NCBI GenBank assembly: GCA_038380795.1
Contig: CM076260.1
Coordinates: 74,871,843 to 74,935,842, forward strand
Source: Pyrocephalus nanus
Taxonomy: Eukaryota; Chordata; Aves; Passeriformes; Tyrannidae
Length of the DNA: 64,000 nt
Reading direction: 5' to 3'
A program made the position numbers and the translations under genes. Below are positions 10,001 to 58,287 of the stretch, piece after piece; the first letter of the stretch is position 1; each line of letters starts with the position of its first letter. Under the pieces are notes generated by a model. That model was not told where the DNA came from, made no database searches, and saw only the letters and a list, made by a program, of their open reading frames with translations.

Positions 10001-12531
10001 TAAATGGGCCCAGATGCCCTAAAAGCAGTTGAGCATTTGTTCCCAAATGTTTAATTTATTATGTTTAGGGCACTTAATGATAGGAGCTCTGATATTTAAC
10101 ACATTTCTTTCTATCGTTGCCCAATTCCATTTTGTTGAGTACTAAACTTTACAATGAAACTAGAGAGGCTCTTTTTGCACTGCCTTTGTCTGTGTAGTTT
10201 TGCAGACATGCTGTCACAAACAGGATCAGGTTATCCTTAGCAGCTGGCAGATACTAATTTTCTCCCATTTTCCCCATCTAATAATTTTGCTTCCGTGAAA
10301 CCCATTAGTGAAGTTTGGTTGCATATGCCTATTAAGAAAGAAAGTAGCTGAATGGCTGAGACGAAAAGGTTCCACTTGAACAGATTGTAGATGAGCAGTT
10401 TCCTTCACAGTACTTTTAACAGGGGAAGAAAGCTTTTGTCCTCTGCGGTTGCCTGCTTGGAGTCTAGGTGGTAATTTCCTCCACATTACCTAAATGCTTA
10501 GTATAAGCAGCATCTACAGTTATTTTCAACTCCCTGTCTAAAATTGTACCCATCTGTTTGTACATTCAGTACCGATACTGGGAGATTTGTTCTTTCTGGG
10601 AAAGCTGCCTGCACAGAATGTCTGCAGATCTTTAGAGGAGACTTATATCTATAAAGCTTTTGTAAAACAGTTGTGAAAATTTCCCAGTGCTTGGCACTTT
10701 CTCTCTGCTGCTCTCACTGGACTTCTGGCATGCAGGTATGGAAAAGGGATAGATAAAATGTAGTATTGTTTTTGTTGGCTGTGAGAGAGTGGGAAGAGCT
10801 ATTAAATGTGCAGAAGGTCCTTTGAAAGTCAGGATATCAGTACACTTGCTGTGAGATTTAGAGTTTGGCTCATATGTGCTGTTTATTGTTTACCTTGGGG
10901 TCTCTCAATAGCCTTACTGAAGAGCACTCTTTGTTGTCTTGCTCTCTTTGTTACTGTGAGGTTTTCTGTTTATCTTAGAACAGGCTTGGAATGATTCTCA
11001 GTAAAACTAGTGACATTTTCAGGCAGATCTTCCCTTTCATTACTCCCCCCTCTTTTTTTTTTTTTTATTAATGTCACTTATTCATTAGTCCCATGTTGAT
11101 CTGTTGTCTTGAATTCAAGTGGGGTAGGTGAGACCATTATCTGTAGCTTTTATAGACAACACAGCTTTTGCTGTGTTGGTTTCCAGCATTTTGATAGGAT
11201 GTCCTTGACTGTAAATAGTGGTAGGTTCCTGGGGTTAAATTCTTGAGGTAGGATTGTCACCTATTGAATAATAACAATATTTCCTCCTGTTCATTATTGA
11301 CCGTAGTACTAGGAGGGATACAAACTCTTATGCTCAGATCTTAAATGCAGGTAACAGGGAGTGCAGTGAAAACCTTGCTGGTAGAGAGTTTTATGCTGTG
11401 CACAGTGTTGTTTCTCTCCTTCCTTGTTGAACAGCTTTTCTCCAACTTTATAGGAATGCCCTTACTTTTTTTTTATTTTGGCTCATCTGTCTTTGTCTGA
11501 TTTCTTCCTGCACTCTCTGCAGGGGTCTGAACATTGGGGAAAATTTCTGAGACTTCGTAAAATAAGGCTTCTGCTGACCTTTTGTAATTGCTTCTTAACC
11601 CTTTGCCACCCCAGTCATCTCCCCAGGTTTTGTTTGAGTTAGTAATGCATGGCACTGTGGGTCACTGAGCTCTGAACAGGATCTGGTCTGTCAAGAAGGG
11701 CTAATTTACACACACAGAGCCCCCCCAGCTCTGTACCCCTGGGAGCTGAGCTCACTGGCAAGCACAAGCGTTTGGTTGGCGGTTTACAGTGATCTGTGTG
11801 TGCTGGAATGCACATGGGCCCAGCAAAAGACAGGACACTGGACTACATGGATTTTCACATATGCTGGTCTTAAAGCCCAGCATTTCATGGACTGGTCAAC
11901 CAAAGCTGTCTCTCAGCGTGCTACAGAAGACCTCAGCTTTCTCAAGTACTCTTATTTCTTTTTGAAGGTGTTTCTATCCTGCAGTACTAAGGTTTCTCAG
12001 AGTGCAGAGGTATGCTTCTAAGCCTGGTTTGTTTTTTTTTTTATTTGCAGATGTTTTTGACTAGGTCTGTCATCTTAATAAATACAACCCTTGCAAGTAA
12101 TGAAGGCATAAGAATACTTTATAGTGGGAAAGTTAAATTTGGTGGTTGAAAAGGATTTCTAGTAACGACAGAAGTACATGCTGGCTCTTTGAGTGATTCT
12201 CATTAGTTATTCAGGCCCTGAATAATACTGCAAAATGCCACGGGTAATTAAATCAAAAAGATCATTGAATATTCAATTATGTATGTTTGTGGGTTTAGCA
12301 TATTGTGTTCTCAGTAAGCAGAAGGAGGCAGGTGTTTGACACTCAACATTCCAGCACTGAAAAAGAAACACATTTAAATTTCTGCTTTGATTGTTTTTGA
12401 AGTAAACACTGGTATAGAGGCTATTCATCAAATTACATCAGTTTTAATTTCTCTTTCTCTAGGTTAGTAAGGAAAACAGAAACAGCATTTTGCAAGACAT
12501 CTTGGCAGCTGTGGAATCCTGCAGAAAATGA
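1057..12531 (+). CDS. NTPCR: NTPCR, cancer-related nucleoside-triphosphatase (THEP1 family), complete five-exon coding region
   Basis: Joined coding exons are 1057-1090, 3618-3780, 4886-4979, 7702-7911 and 12463-12531. They total 570 nt including TGA, or 189 residues; human NTPCR has 190. All introns are GT-AG and the phases agree. The family hydrolyses NTPs to NDPs with low base specificity, and the bacterial and archaeal THEP1 proteins are close relatives. Visible motifs are a Walker A loop GPPGVGKT at residues 9-16, the family motif DGFYTEEVR at 34-42, RVGQY at 76-80 and the Walker B/DEIG stretch ICVIDEIGKMEL at 108-119. The start is the ATG in the context CCGCCATGT, just inside a CpG island; the P-loop begins eight residues later. 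Nothing is broken. The gene points toward PCNX2, as in human. Identity is very secure; a cellular role beyond NTP hydrolysis is not established. Confidence 0.96.
1166..1220. repeat. Degenerate pentanucleotide microsatellite (GGCTT-like, 11 units)
   Basis: Eleven 5-bp units run from GGCCT through GGTTT, GGCTT and AGCTT, just inside NTPCR intron 1. Units drift from GGCCT to AGCTT along the array. Confidence 0.9.
1571..1584. repeat. Poly-C run of 14
   Basis: Fourteen consecutive C in NTPCR intron 1. Its length is prone to sequencing error and polymorphism. Confidence 0.9.
2795..3110 (-). mobile_element. Old, diverged CR1 LINE 3' fragment, minus strand
   Basis: Read on +, phrases such as CCAGACCAGGTTGCTCAAGGC, GGCAACCTGCTTCAGG and AAAAAAGGTTTTCCCTGTGTC follow the reverse complement of the CR1 3' region, with many substitutions. 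Borders are approximate. Confidence 0.7.
3618..3780 (+). CDS. NTPCR: NTPCR coding exon 2
   Basis: The acceptor is TTTTTAG|GG and the donor is CAG|GTACTG. The first two bases complete the P-loop glycine, followed by VGKTTLIQKV and later DGFYTEEVREGGRRTGFDVV. It ends after GPLSRV with two bases of the next codon. Confidence 0.95.
3781..4885 (+). other. NTPCR: NTPCR intron 2
   Basis: About 1.1 kb of ordinary AT-rich intron. I see no repeat, RNA gene or additional exon in it. Confidence 0.85.
4886..4979 (+). CDS. NTPCR: NTPCR coding exon 3
   Basis: The chosen acceptor is CTTCAG|T at 4884-4885, giving a linker SNSTSRCEY before RVGQYAVDLVSFEQL, close in length to the human linker. The donor is AAT|GTGAGT. 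A second in-frame AG at 4902-4903 would shorten the linker by six residues. Confidence 0.9.
4980..7701 (+). other. NTPCR: NTPCR intron 3
   Basis: About 2.7 kb with short spurious open frames only. No recognisable repeat family or RNA gene is seen. Confidence 0.8.
7702..7911 (+). CDS. NTPCR: NTPCR coding exon 4
   Basis: Seventy full codons, phase 0 at both ends. The acceptor is TTCCACAG|GTA and the donor is AAT|GTGAGT. It carries ICVIDEIGKMELFSQ, then VVLGTIPIPKGKP and EEIRSRKDVKVFN, all strongly NTPCR-like. Confidence 0.96.
7912..12462 (+). other. NTPCR: NTPCR intron 4
   Basis: About 4.55 kb and the largest intron of the gene. It carries a tRNA-derived SINE (8912-9057) and several poly-T tracts. 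Nothing else is supported. Confidence 0.85.
8912..9057 (+). mobile_element. tRNA-Ile-derived SINE with CR1-like tail (TguSINE1-like)
   Basis: The 5' half (8912-8985) follows a tRNA-Ile gene: GAGCTCAGCTGG (A box, 8918-8929), a CTAGTAA anticodon-loop equivalent and GGTTTGATCC (B box, 8964-8973). The 3' part, GCTGGACTTGATGATCCCTTGCAACTTGGGGTATTCTGT, is a decayed CR1-type 3' end, the part a CR1 reverse transcriptase would recognise. A tRNA head plus CR1 tail is the layout of the passerine SINE family. The head lacks proper acceptor-stem pairing and the anticodon has changed, so it is not a functional tRNA. Confidence 0.8.
12463..12531 (+). CDS. NTPCR: NTPCR coding exon 5, C-terminus and stop
   Basis: The acceptor CTCTTTCTCTAG follows a good pyrimidine tract. 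It encodes VSKENRNSILQDILAAVES and CRK, then TGA. The human protein also has KENRN and ends in SRK. Confidence 0.95.
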   Translation, partial: VSKENRNSILQDILAAVESCRK

Positions 12532-12730
12532 AGACCTTTTCTTTCCTGTAAACACTAAAGCTTTTATTTCAACAAAACATTACAACATTTTGCGGCTGTT
12601 TTAGAGTCTGTCTTTCCTGCTTTAGCCCCTGGAGGCTTTACTGGAGCCTTCAGAATAAGCAAGGTAAAGCTGGTAATAATCTAAAATGTGAAAATGAGAT
12701 AGCAGGATTCGTATTTGTTCAGTTCACCGA

Positions 12731-12736
12731 ATTAAA
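12731..12736 (+). terminator. NTPCR: Candidate NTPCR polyadenylation signal ATTAAA
   Basis: The first ATTAAA hexamer after the NTPCR stop is 200 bases downstream. Later candidates exist, such as AATAAA at 14320-14325, and no single one stands out from sequence alone. Confidence 0.3.
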
Positions 12737-13771
12737 AAAATTGAACAGAGATGTATCTAACATCCAGTTCTAATCTGGGTGTTTGGAAGTTAGGTGGTCT
12801 AACTCTGATCCAAGTCACCCCACGTAAAAACAATTAACTGTAAAATCTGTTTGAGATCTTAGTCTTCCTGAGTGTGTTTGGACTGCTCTGCCTAGAGAGC
12901 AGTTCAGTATCTGTAACTCAGCCCTGGTGGAACAGAACAGAACCTTGTCCCAAACGAATATGTGTTCTGCCTGGCTTACATAGAAATATCTTTGCTGTTG
13001 GCAACCCAGTTTAGGTGCATTCAAGAGCATTTCAGCATGGGTGCTGACACATCATGAGCTAGAAGGAATAAGCAGATGGTCTCTCTCCCTCTATTTCCAG
13101 ACACCCTTCCCTGCAGCTGCAGTATAAGAAGGGTTAACTGAAGTTTCAAGAAAATTTCCTGTAGTTCCAAGTGACATTTACAGAATTCTGCTTTGGGTGT
13201 AAAAATAATCAACTCTACCCTCTCCTACATGGCCCAGACAATAGTTGATAAGAGGGCTACATTTTGAGTTTATTTTCAATTTTCTGATGGTAATCCTGTC
13301 CCCCACCACTTTAAAAATTATATATATGAATCTTGAAGTCTGCGAAGTTCAGTAAAATATTGATGTGTTTTTCATGCAGGAAAGTCAGGATTGACTTTGT
13401 TTGTATTTGTTTGTATTTGTTTTCCAATCTGTTATGTTTGTTGATACTTCTTATTTGTTTGAGTTTTTTTCCGTATTCAATTCTGTACATGCTTCATGGC
13501 CAAATAAGAAGTGTTTGAGAGTATTAAACAATGTGCTACCCTATGAGGTGTGCAGATGTGTTCAGGAACCACTTATTCAGTTCTGTGTGTTGTGCAAACA
13601 GAATTCCCTCCCAGGTGCACGCTGTTCATTGTACAATTTATAGTCATCTCTGGTTGTAGAAAGTTGTTAAGAATTCAGTTGTTGCTTAACTTTTCCCAGT
13701 TCAGTTTGATAACTTTTAAAATCAGAAAACTATTTAATGCCATTTTCAGATACAATTTAATTTATTCATTT

Positions 13772-14332
13772 CTATAGAACTGACACCCACAGTTGTATGG
13801 GGCTGGATGGGGACAGGCACTTTTGCAGGTGTCCTGCAGGCAGCTGGGAGCATGTGGAAGGAATATTCTTTCTCTTTCCTGTATTCAGAACAAGAGGGTC
13901 TGGTACAAAGACTGCCCCTCCCCACATAGTAGGAGGTACATGCCATGATATAGGATGCCATGGCCTCATTCCCTTCTGCCCAAATCCGTTTGGATGGTTA
14001 GTATCGTTTTCATCATATTTGGGAAAAAGAAAATTCCTCTTAGCATCCCACTCCTTTGAAAATGTACAGTTCCTGGCTCCTTTTTGCAAAATAAGGTTGT
14101 GCCCTGGAGATATCACTAATCCTTTAATTACTTCAGGCATCTTACTCAGACAAAACACCTTTTTATAGGTGAAGGACTTGGGACCAGTGTAAACCTTTTC
14201 AGGGCTGTATGCCATAGATTTTTGAGCAGAAATCTTAAGTATTGGATGTTCTCCTGTTTCAGTGTCAAGTCTCTTAAGCTGTAAAATATGCTGCAAAATA
14301 ACATTTCTTTCAGTGATTAAATAAATACCCAA
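13772..14332 (-). other. Unidentified minus-strand open frame, possible terminal exon
   Basis: An open frame of 186 codons lies between in-frame stops on the minus strand, long for AT-rich DNA. It opens with a TTG codon, so the first true ATG is internal. A plausible splice acceptor (ATTTTACAG then CTTAAGAG) precedes LKRLDTETGEHPILKI. Downstream stretches such as SPEKVYTGPKSFTYKK and GFGQKGMRPWHPISWH look protein-like but I do not recognise a family. It ends in TAG at 13772-13774, with an AATAAA six bases beyond. It could be the last exon of an unlisted gene, a relic, or chance. Confidence 0.35.
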
Positions 14333-15399
14333 AGTCTAGCAAGGTTTTAGTGGGACTACTGTTGAGTCTTAAATGGGGATTGACCTTTGAAGCTAAATAA
14401 AGTGGAGAGATTTCGCACTTCTCTGTTAGAGGCTGGGAAGGGAAGTTCCTTTAGGAATGATGGCAGAATTGAGTTTTCAAATTCCAGGTCAGCCAGTCTT
14501 GTCGGGAGATCACTTGCAGCGGTATTTGTTCCCCATAAAAGTAGATATATTGCCTTGCATATAGTGCTATGGTGCCTACTGTAGTTTCATCATATAATAG
14601 AGTGGCAAACCCCCCCCAAACAATTGTAACAACAGGTTTGGGAAACCTGACCAGTACTTTTAAACCGTTGTCTTATGGTGCAAGGAAGACCTTTTGTAGT
14701 AAGGCAAGATTGGTCACTGGAAAATGCAGGTGGATTTTGCTTCACTGGAACTGTGAGTGAAGTATCAGCCTTTTTAAACCAAAGCACATGCTTGCTACTG
14801 ACATCAGTGTCTCTTGTTTTCTGCTACCTATCTCCAGATTGGTGAGTCTTTATTTCTCTTGGAAAGCACTAGTTCAGAGAGAAAATAGACTTCAAAAAAA
14901 AAAAAAACAAACCAACACCAAATTAAAGAGAAATTTTTTAGTCTCTGTTCAGCAGGAGATTGTAGATGACTTTAATAGTCATGTCTGGCCTTTAAATCTG
15001 AGGCACTCCTGAAGATATGATTTGCCTGTTTCAAATATACTTCGAGTGAGTGAGAAAGTACTACTTCCAACTGAAGGTAAGTTTTTATGACAACCTATGT
15101 TTACTTTAGAGGTAAAAATTTATTTTCTGGTCTTGCACTAGTAAAATATTTGGAAGGCCTTGAGAGCACTGTAACAGCAAACAGAGCATTCACAATTCCC
15201 CTGATGGGCCGATTTTACTAATAGCACACATTTGGTGAAAAGAACCTCTGATGTACCAGCTAGATTCCAGATGACAACATTAGTGCACCTGCAAGTTTTA
15301 ATTGGTGCAAAAAAGGGGAGAATGTGAGGTACCAATTACTTTCTCCAAGCCTGAGAATCAAGGATGTTTTTGGCAAGGAGGCTTGTAATTCCAGCACAA

Positions 15400-15920
15400 A
15401 ATTGCACCCAGCATGGAATAAACAGGGCCTGCATTATTTATCATGCATTAGGCATTTTTTGACTTGTAAAACTTTGAGAAGCTGAGAGAGGGGAGTCTTT
15501 GACACTGGACCCACTGCAAAGTTAATTATAAGTGATATGTCTGTGTTGCAGATTTAAGGAGGTACAAGCACAGTGAAACATGGTAATTAAATAGCAGCTC
15601 CCAATTCTGGGAGTAATCTAAATATGGCAGTAATTGGGTAGTTGAAAAGAATGCATTGATGAGACGATGATTATTACATGCTGGAAAATCTCCCTGGTAA
15701 TTTTAATCTTCTAAAATGAGCTGCACAAAATTCAGCTAATCTTTAACTTATATTCTCCAGCATGAGAAGACCCTGGTGGGCTGGAGACAAATGCAGATGA
15801 CATTTCTTGCCTTATTCTAATAATTTTTATAAAAAGCTGTGAATGGCATCACAGAGAGTCTTAATAGTGTCAGAATGTCATTCATAGATATTGAGAGTAT
15901 CTGGTCATCACGACAAGGGG
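15400..15920. other. Possible conserved non-coding block
   Basis: AT-rich, non-repetitive DNA dense in homeobox-like TAATTA/ATTA cores and CAGCTG/AGCTGC-like strings, without coding potential or repeat similarity. The texture resembles vertebrate enhancer elements; this is an impression only. Confidence 0.2.
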
Positions 15921-17397
15921 AAAAGACTCGCACTGGTAAGTCCTTTTTGTTGGGATTTGTCTTAAATGCAGTGAATGCCAAGATTTTCTGCCTACGGGAC
16001 TGAGGTGAGACTTTGCAACGAGAACGTCAGTTCCTGACAGAGTAGTTTTCATGACAAAATGGAGGGAACAGCCAGGACCTCTGGCTTTTATTTTTGGGTG
16101 AACTGTTAAGCCTGAGCAACTTCAGGGCCAAAGGTTTAACAGTGTTTGGCACTGTGAAACCCATCAGCAGTGTCGCAGGTAGCATAAAAGCAGTGAAAGT
16201 TGGCTTTTCATTCAGAGGCCAAAACTTAACCAACAAGTAGGGTCCTGAGGTGTCACAGGTGCCTCCATCTTGCAACTCTGAGGCACCTGGAGTGTGAGAT
16301 TAAGTAGCAAGCTGCTTAGGTCTTTCAGGAATAAAGATATGACTCAAAACCTTAATGCGTATGTAGGCGCTGGTGCTCAGAACAGCATTCCTATGGACTC
16401 AGTGCCTTTTGGTGCTATGCACAGCTGCTTGGAGCAGCTCACTGTTGAAATTAGGTCTTGTGTACAGGTTATGTTCCTATTTGTTAGCTTTGTGTGCAAA
16501 GTAACTGGGTGTATCTCTACCTCATGCAAAATGGGGGAGGCCTAATATATGTTTAATCAATACAGCCTCATACCTAGTTGCAGGTTTTATTTCTAACCAT
16601 CGTATCTGATTATTCTGTAGGACTGGCTCATATTTTAAACCACTGCATATAGCAGTAGGCTTATTAATTTAACAGCAGACTGTCTCCAAAAAATAGGGAG
16701 AAATGCAGTGTGGGAAATTTGTGCTCATTTTAATTTTTTTTTTCTGTCTTTGCTATGCTTGTTAGCAGTCACTCTTGGGTTTTTTCAACCCACTAAGCTA
16801 CAGTAACAACTTTAATGCAAAAAATAGAAACTCTGTAGGACATGGCTACAAAAAGGGAACTAATTTTTGAATCTTACCTTGACTCCTCCTTGGCCTTGCT
16901 TGCATGCTGTGCCTCAACAAACGAGTTGGAACCTTCCTTTTCTGGCAGCCACTCTGTGCAGCTGGAGGCTGGACTTCATGGCACACTGCTGTCCCCAAGG
17001 AGCTATGCTCCAGGGGCCGGTGGCTTGAACTAAGTCAGGAACTGTGAGGTAGCAGCATTATTTTAGGATGCAGTACCAGAGACCATGGAGGTGGTAGTCT
17101 TGCAGAAGATGTGGTGCAGGGGGAAAGGTGGTGTCGCTGGGCCTCAATCCATGCTAAGCAGATTTAGTGGCTTGTTATTGAAAAGTATTTCTGCACCCAT
17201 TTCCTGATCTGGTTTGGTACGCTTGAGTAGGATACACAGAATAATTTTGGTTGATTGGGATGATTTTTGATGGGAATTAATTCAAACTTAAGGATGTGAA
17301 AATTGGAGGCCTAAGTTAGGTTAAGTGAATATGGGAAAGTTCTTACTGCTTTCCACAGCCCCCTGTTTGCCCTGCCTCCATGCAGGAAGACAAAGCT

Positions 17398-17427
17398 GTG
17401 ATGGTTTGTCCAGTGATGGTTTGTCCA
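17398..17427. repeat. Perfect 15-bp tandem duplication
   Basis: GTGATGGTTTGTCCA is present twice, head to tail, without a mismatch. It is probably a recent slippage event. Confidence 0.9.
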
Positions 17428-17883
17428 TGCAAAAGCCCCCAAGGCAGAAACGGAGCTGGTGGCTGTTAGTAAGACCCTCCACCTACTTGTATAACCTCCA
17501 GCCTTCATTGGTAATGAAGCACTTAATGAACAGGGTGGTGGGACAAGAGTCATGATCTGCCAGAACTGGTCAGAAGGGAGCAGATGTATTCAATTTCCTT
17601 TTCCACATCATATCTGGATGCTGGAGGAGACAGTAATAGGGCCTGAACTGCACTGATGACCATGTGTCTCAGAGGGCTTGGATACTCTGCTTTTGCCCCT
17701 GTGGTCATGGGCAGGATTTTTCCTAGGTTGTGTTGAGCTTTATAAATAATCAATTCATCAAGATCTGAAGTGAAATACAAACAATAGATTCATTAATTTT
17801 GTAAGGCAGAAAGCAAGTGCAAACAATTCCAAATGGAAAAGAAGACACAAAAACTGCTGTCACACAAAACATACTTGAATCAT

Positions 17884-17889
17884 TTTATT
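17884..17889 (-). terminator. PCNX2: Candidate PCNX2 polyadenylation signal AATAAA
   Basis: On the minus strand AATAAA is followed about 13 bases later by a GT-rich stretch (GTATGTTTTGTGTG), the usual arrangement of a poly(A) site. It would give a 3' UTR of about 1.4 kb that runs through the hAT element. A nearer ATTAAA (19294-19299, minus) is an alternative. Confidence 0.35.
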
Positions 17890-18244
17890 TTCACTCGGTG
17901 TTACTTAGTTCTACTACTCAGATCTGAAGTGTGGCACAGTAGGAAGATCAGAATGCAACTGAGTATTGCCTAACAGTAATGAGACTTAGCTACAGCATCT
18001 CTTGTTAAGTCTTTCTTGTTAATTGGAACAAGACAGCCTGGCTGCACATCATCGTGTTGAGATTTAGAAACAATCTATGGTAGTTATAGTAAAGAGGAAC
18101 AGCAAGACACTGATAGCTGCAATTCTTTTTTAATTTAAAAAAAAAGAAAAAAAAGAACACACCCATGTGTGTTTAGACTCTGTAGTAGAGGAAGGATTTG
18201 TTGTAGCCTTTTGCCTTCCAAAATAGTCATGCATTCCTGTAAAT

Positions 18245-18557
18245 CAGTGTTTCTCAAACCTTGTGAAAGCATGGCCTCCCTTTTTGTATCATCTGTCTTT
18301 GTGCCACTATTAAATTGGCAGCAGCTCAGTTTCTGTGGGGGAGGGAAATCAGAAGGTTCTGTAATTACTGGCTACGAGTGTTTATGGACACTGAGCTGTG
18401 TCCAGCAATTAAAGGCATTTAACTGTTCCCTTTCTAACACAAACACTTCCAGACAATAATTACAGCCTGCTTTGCACTTTCCTGTCCTCCTCAAGGATTC
18501 CTCTGGGCCCTTTTGCAACTCCTAAGGGTACTGTTGCTTGGAATTTGAGAAACACTG
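18245..18557. mobile_element. Non-autonomous hAT (Charlie-like) DNA transposon, 313 bp
   Basis: The left end CAGTGTTTCTCAAA (18245-18258) and the right end (18544-18557) are perfect 14-bp inverted repeats. They match the CAGTG-TTCTCAAA style of hAT-Charlie/MER elements. An 8-bp target duplication flanks it, CTGTAAAT and CTATAAAT, with seven of eight bases equal. The interior has no transposase frame, so the copy is non-autonomous and immobile on its own. It lies in the probable PCNX2 3' UTR or just beyond. Confidence 0.85.
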
Positions 18558-19336
18558 CTATAAATCAAACAGGAACACGAGATAATACCTAATTTATGCA
18601 AAGCTGCTTTGCAAATAAGGTGCACCGTATGCTTTGAAGACTTTCCATGCACTGGATACTTTCTTTTCTTACACTTTTGTTAATCTGTGTAGCATGGATC
18701 GTTCACACAGTATTTCAGTATGGCTGCATGCAGTATATACGTCTGTGATGCTATGTTGCTCTTCAGTGTTAGCACCTGCATAACATGTTAAAGAAAAAAT
18801 AAGAGACTTGCTGTTGGGGAAAATAAAGAAAATCAGATTTAGCTCTAATGTTACAGCACGTTGTACTGTCCTTTTCTGTATTCATTGCTTCTGTTCATAG
18901 TTGCCTTTTGCTATATGTTATATATCAAATTTCAGTTAGTTTGCATGCAATCAGCTGTTTAGTTATGGCAGGAAAGAGATGTCTTGTGTGCTTTTCACTG
19001 AGTTGTATTAATATTTCCTACTGTATTATTTTGTGATTCTAACCGTTCCAGGGGAAGGAACGTTAAACAGGTTGTATTCATTGTTCTAGGATTTACAAGA
19101 ACCTGAGATGAAGTGGCACTGTGTGTTTTTTAGGATATCTTCCAACCCTACCCATGCGAAGGCCATTAGCTGAAGAGCATCTGCCCTGTAGTATTCTTGT
19201 GTAGAAGTTAGAAAAATAAACATTTGAAGGTTGCTTATTACATTTGAAAGAACCTAAACCCATGTGCAGCTTCCTGACCTAACTCTGTCCTTATTTAATC
19301 CTAAGAAGCGCGTGGCCCTTGTGCTGGGAATGCTCC

Positions 19337-58287
<38,951 letters not shown>

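Larger units (their letters stand above)
12532..19336. other. Tail-to-tail interval between NTPCR and PCNX2
   Basis: Convergent 3' UTRs must occupy its two edges. It contains an unidentified minus-strand open frame (13772-14332), a 15-bp tandem duplication (17398-17427), a possible conserved non-coding block (15400-15920) and a hAT-type element (18245-18557). No further gene is recognised. Confidence 0.8.

Noticed and set aside
13797..14168. 123-codon plus-strand open frame opposite the unidentified minus-strand frame
   Set aside because: It is the antisense shadow of the longer minus-strand frame and looks less protein-like.
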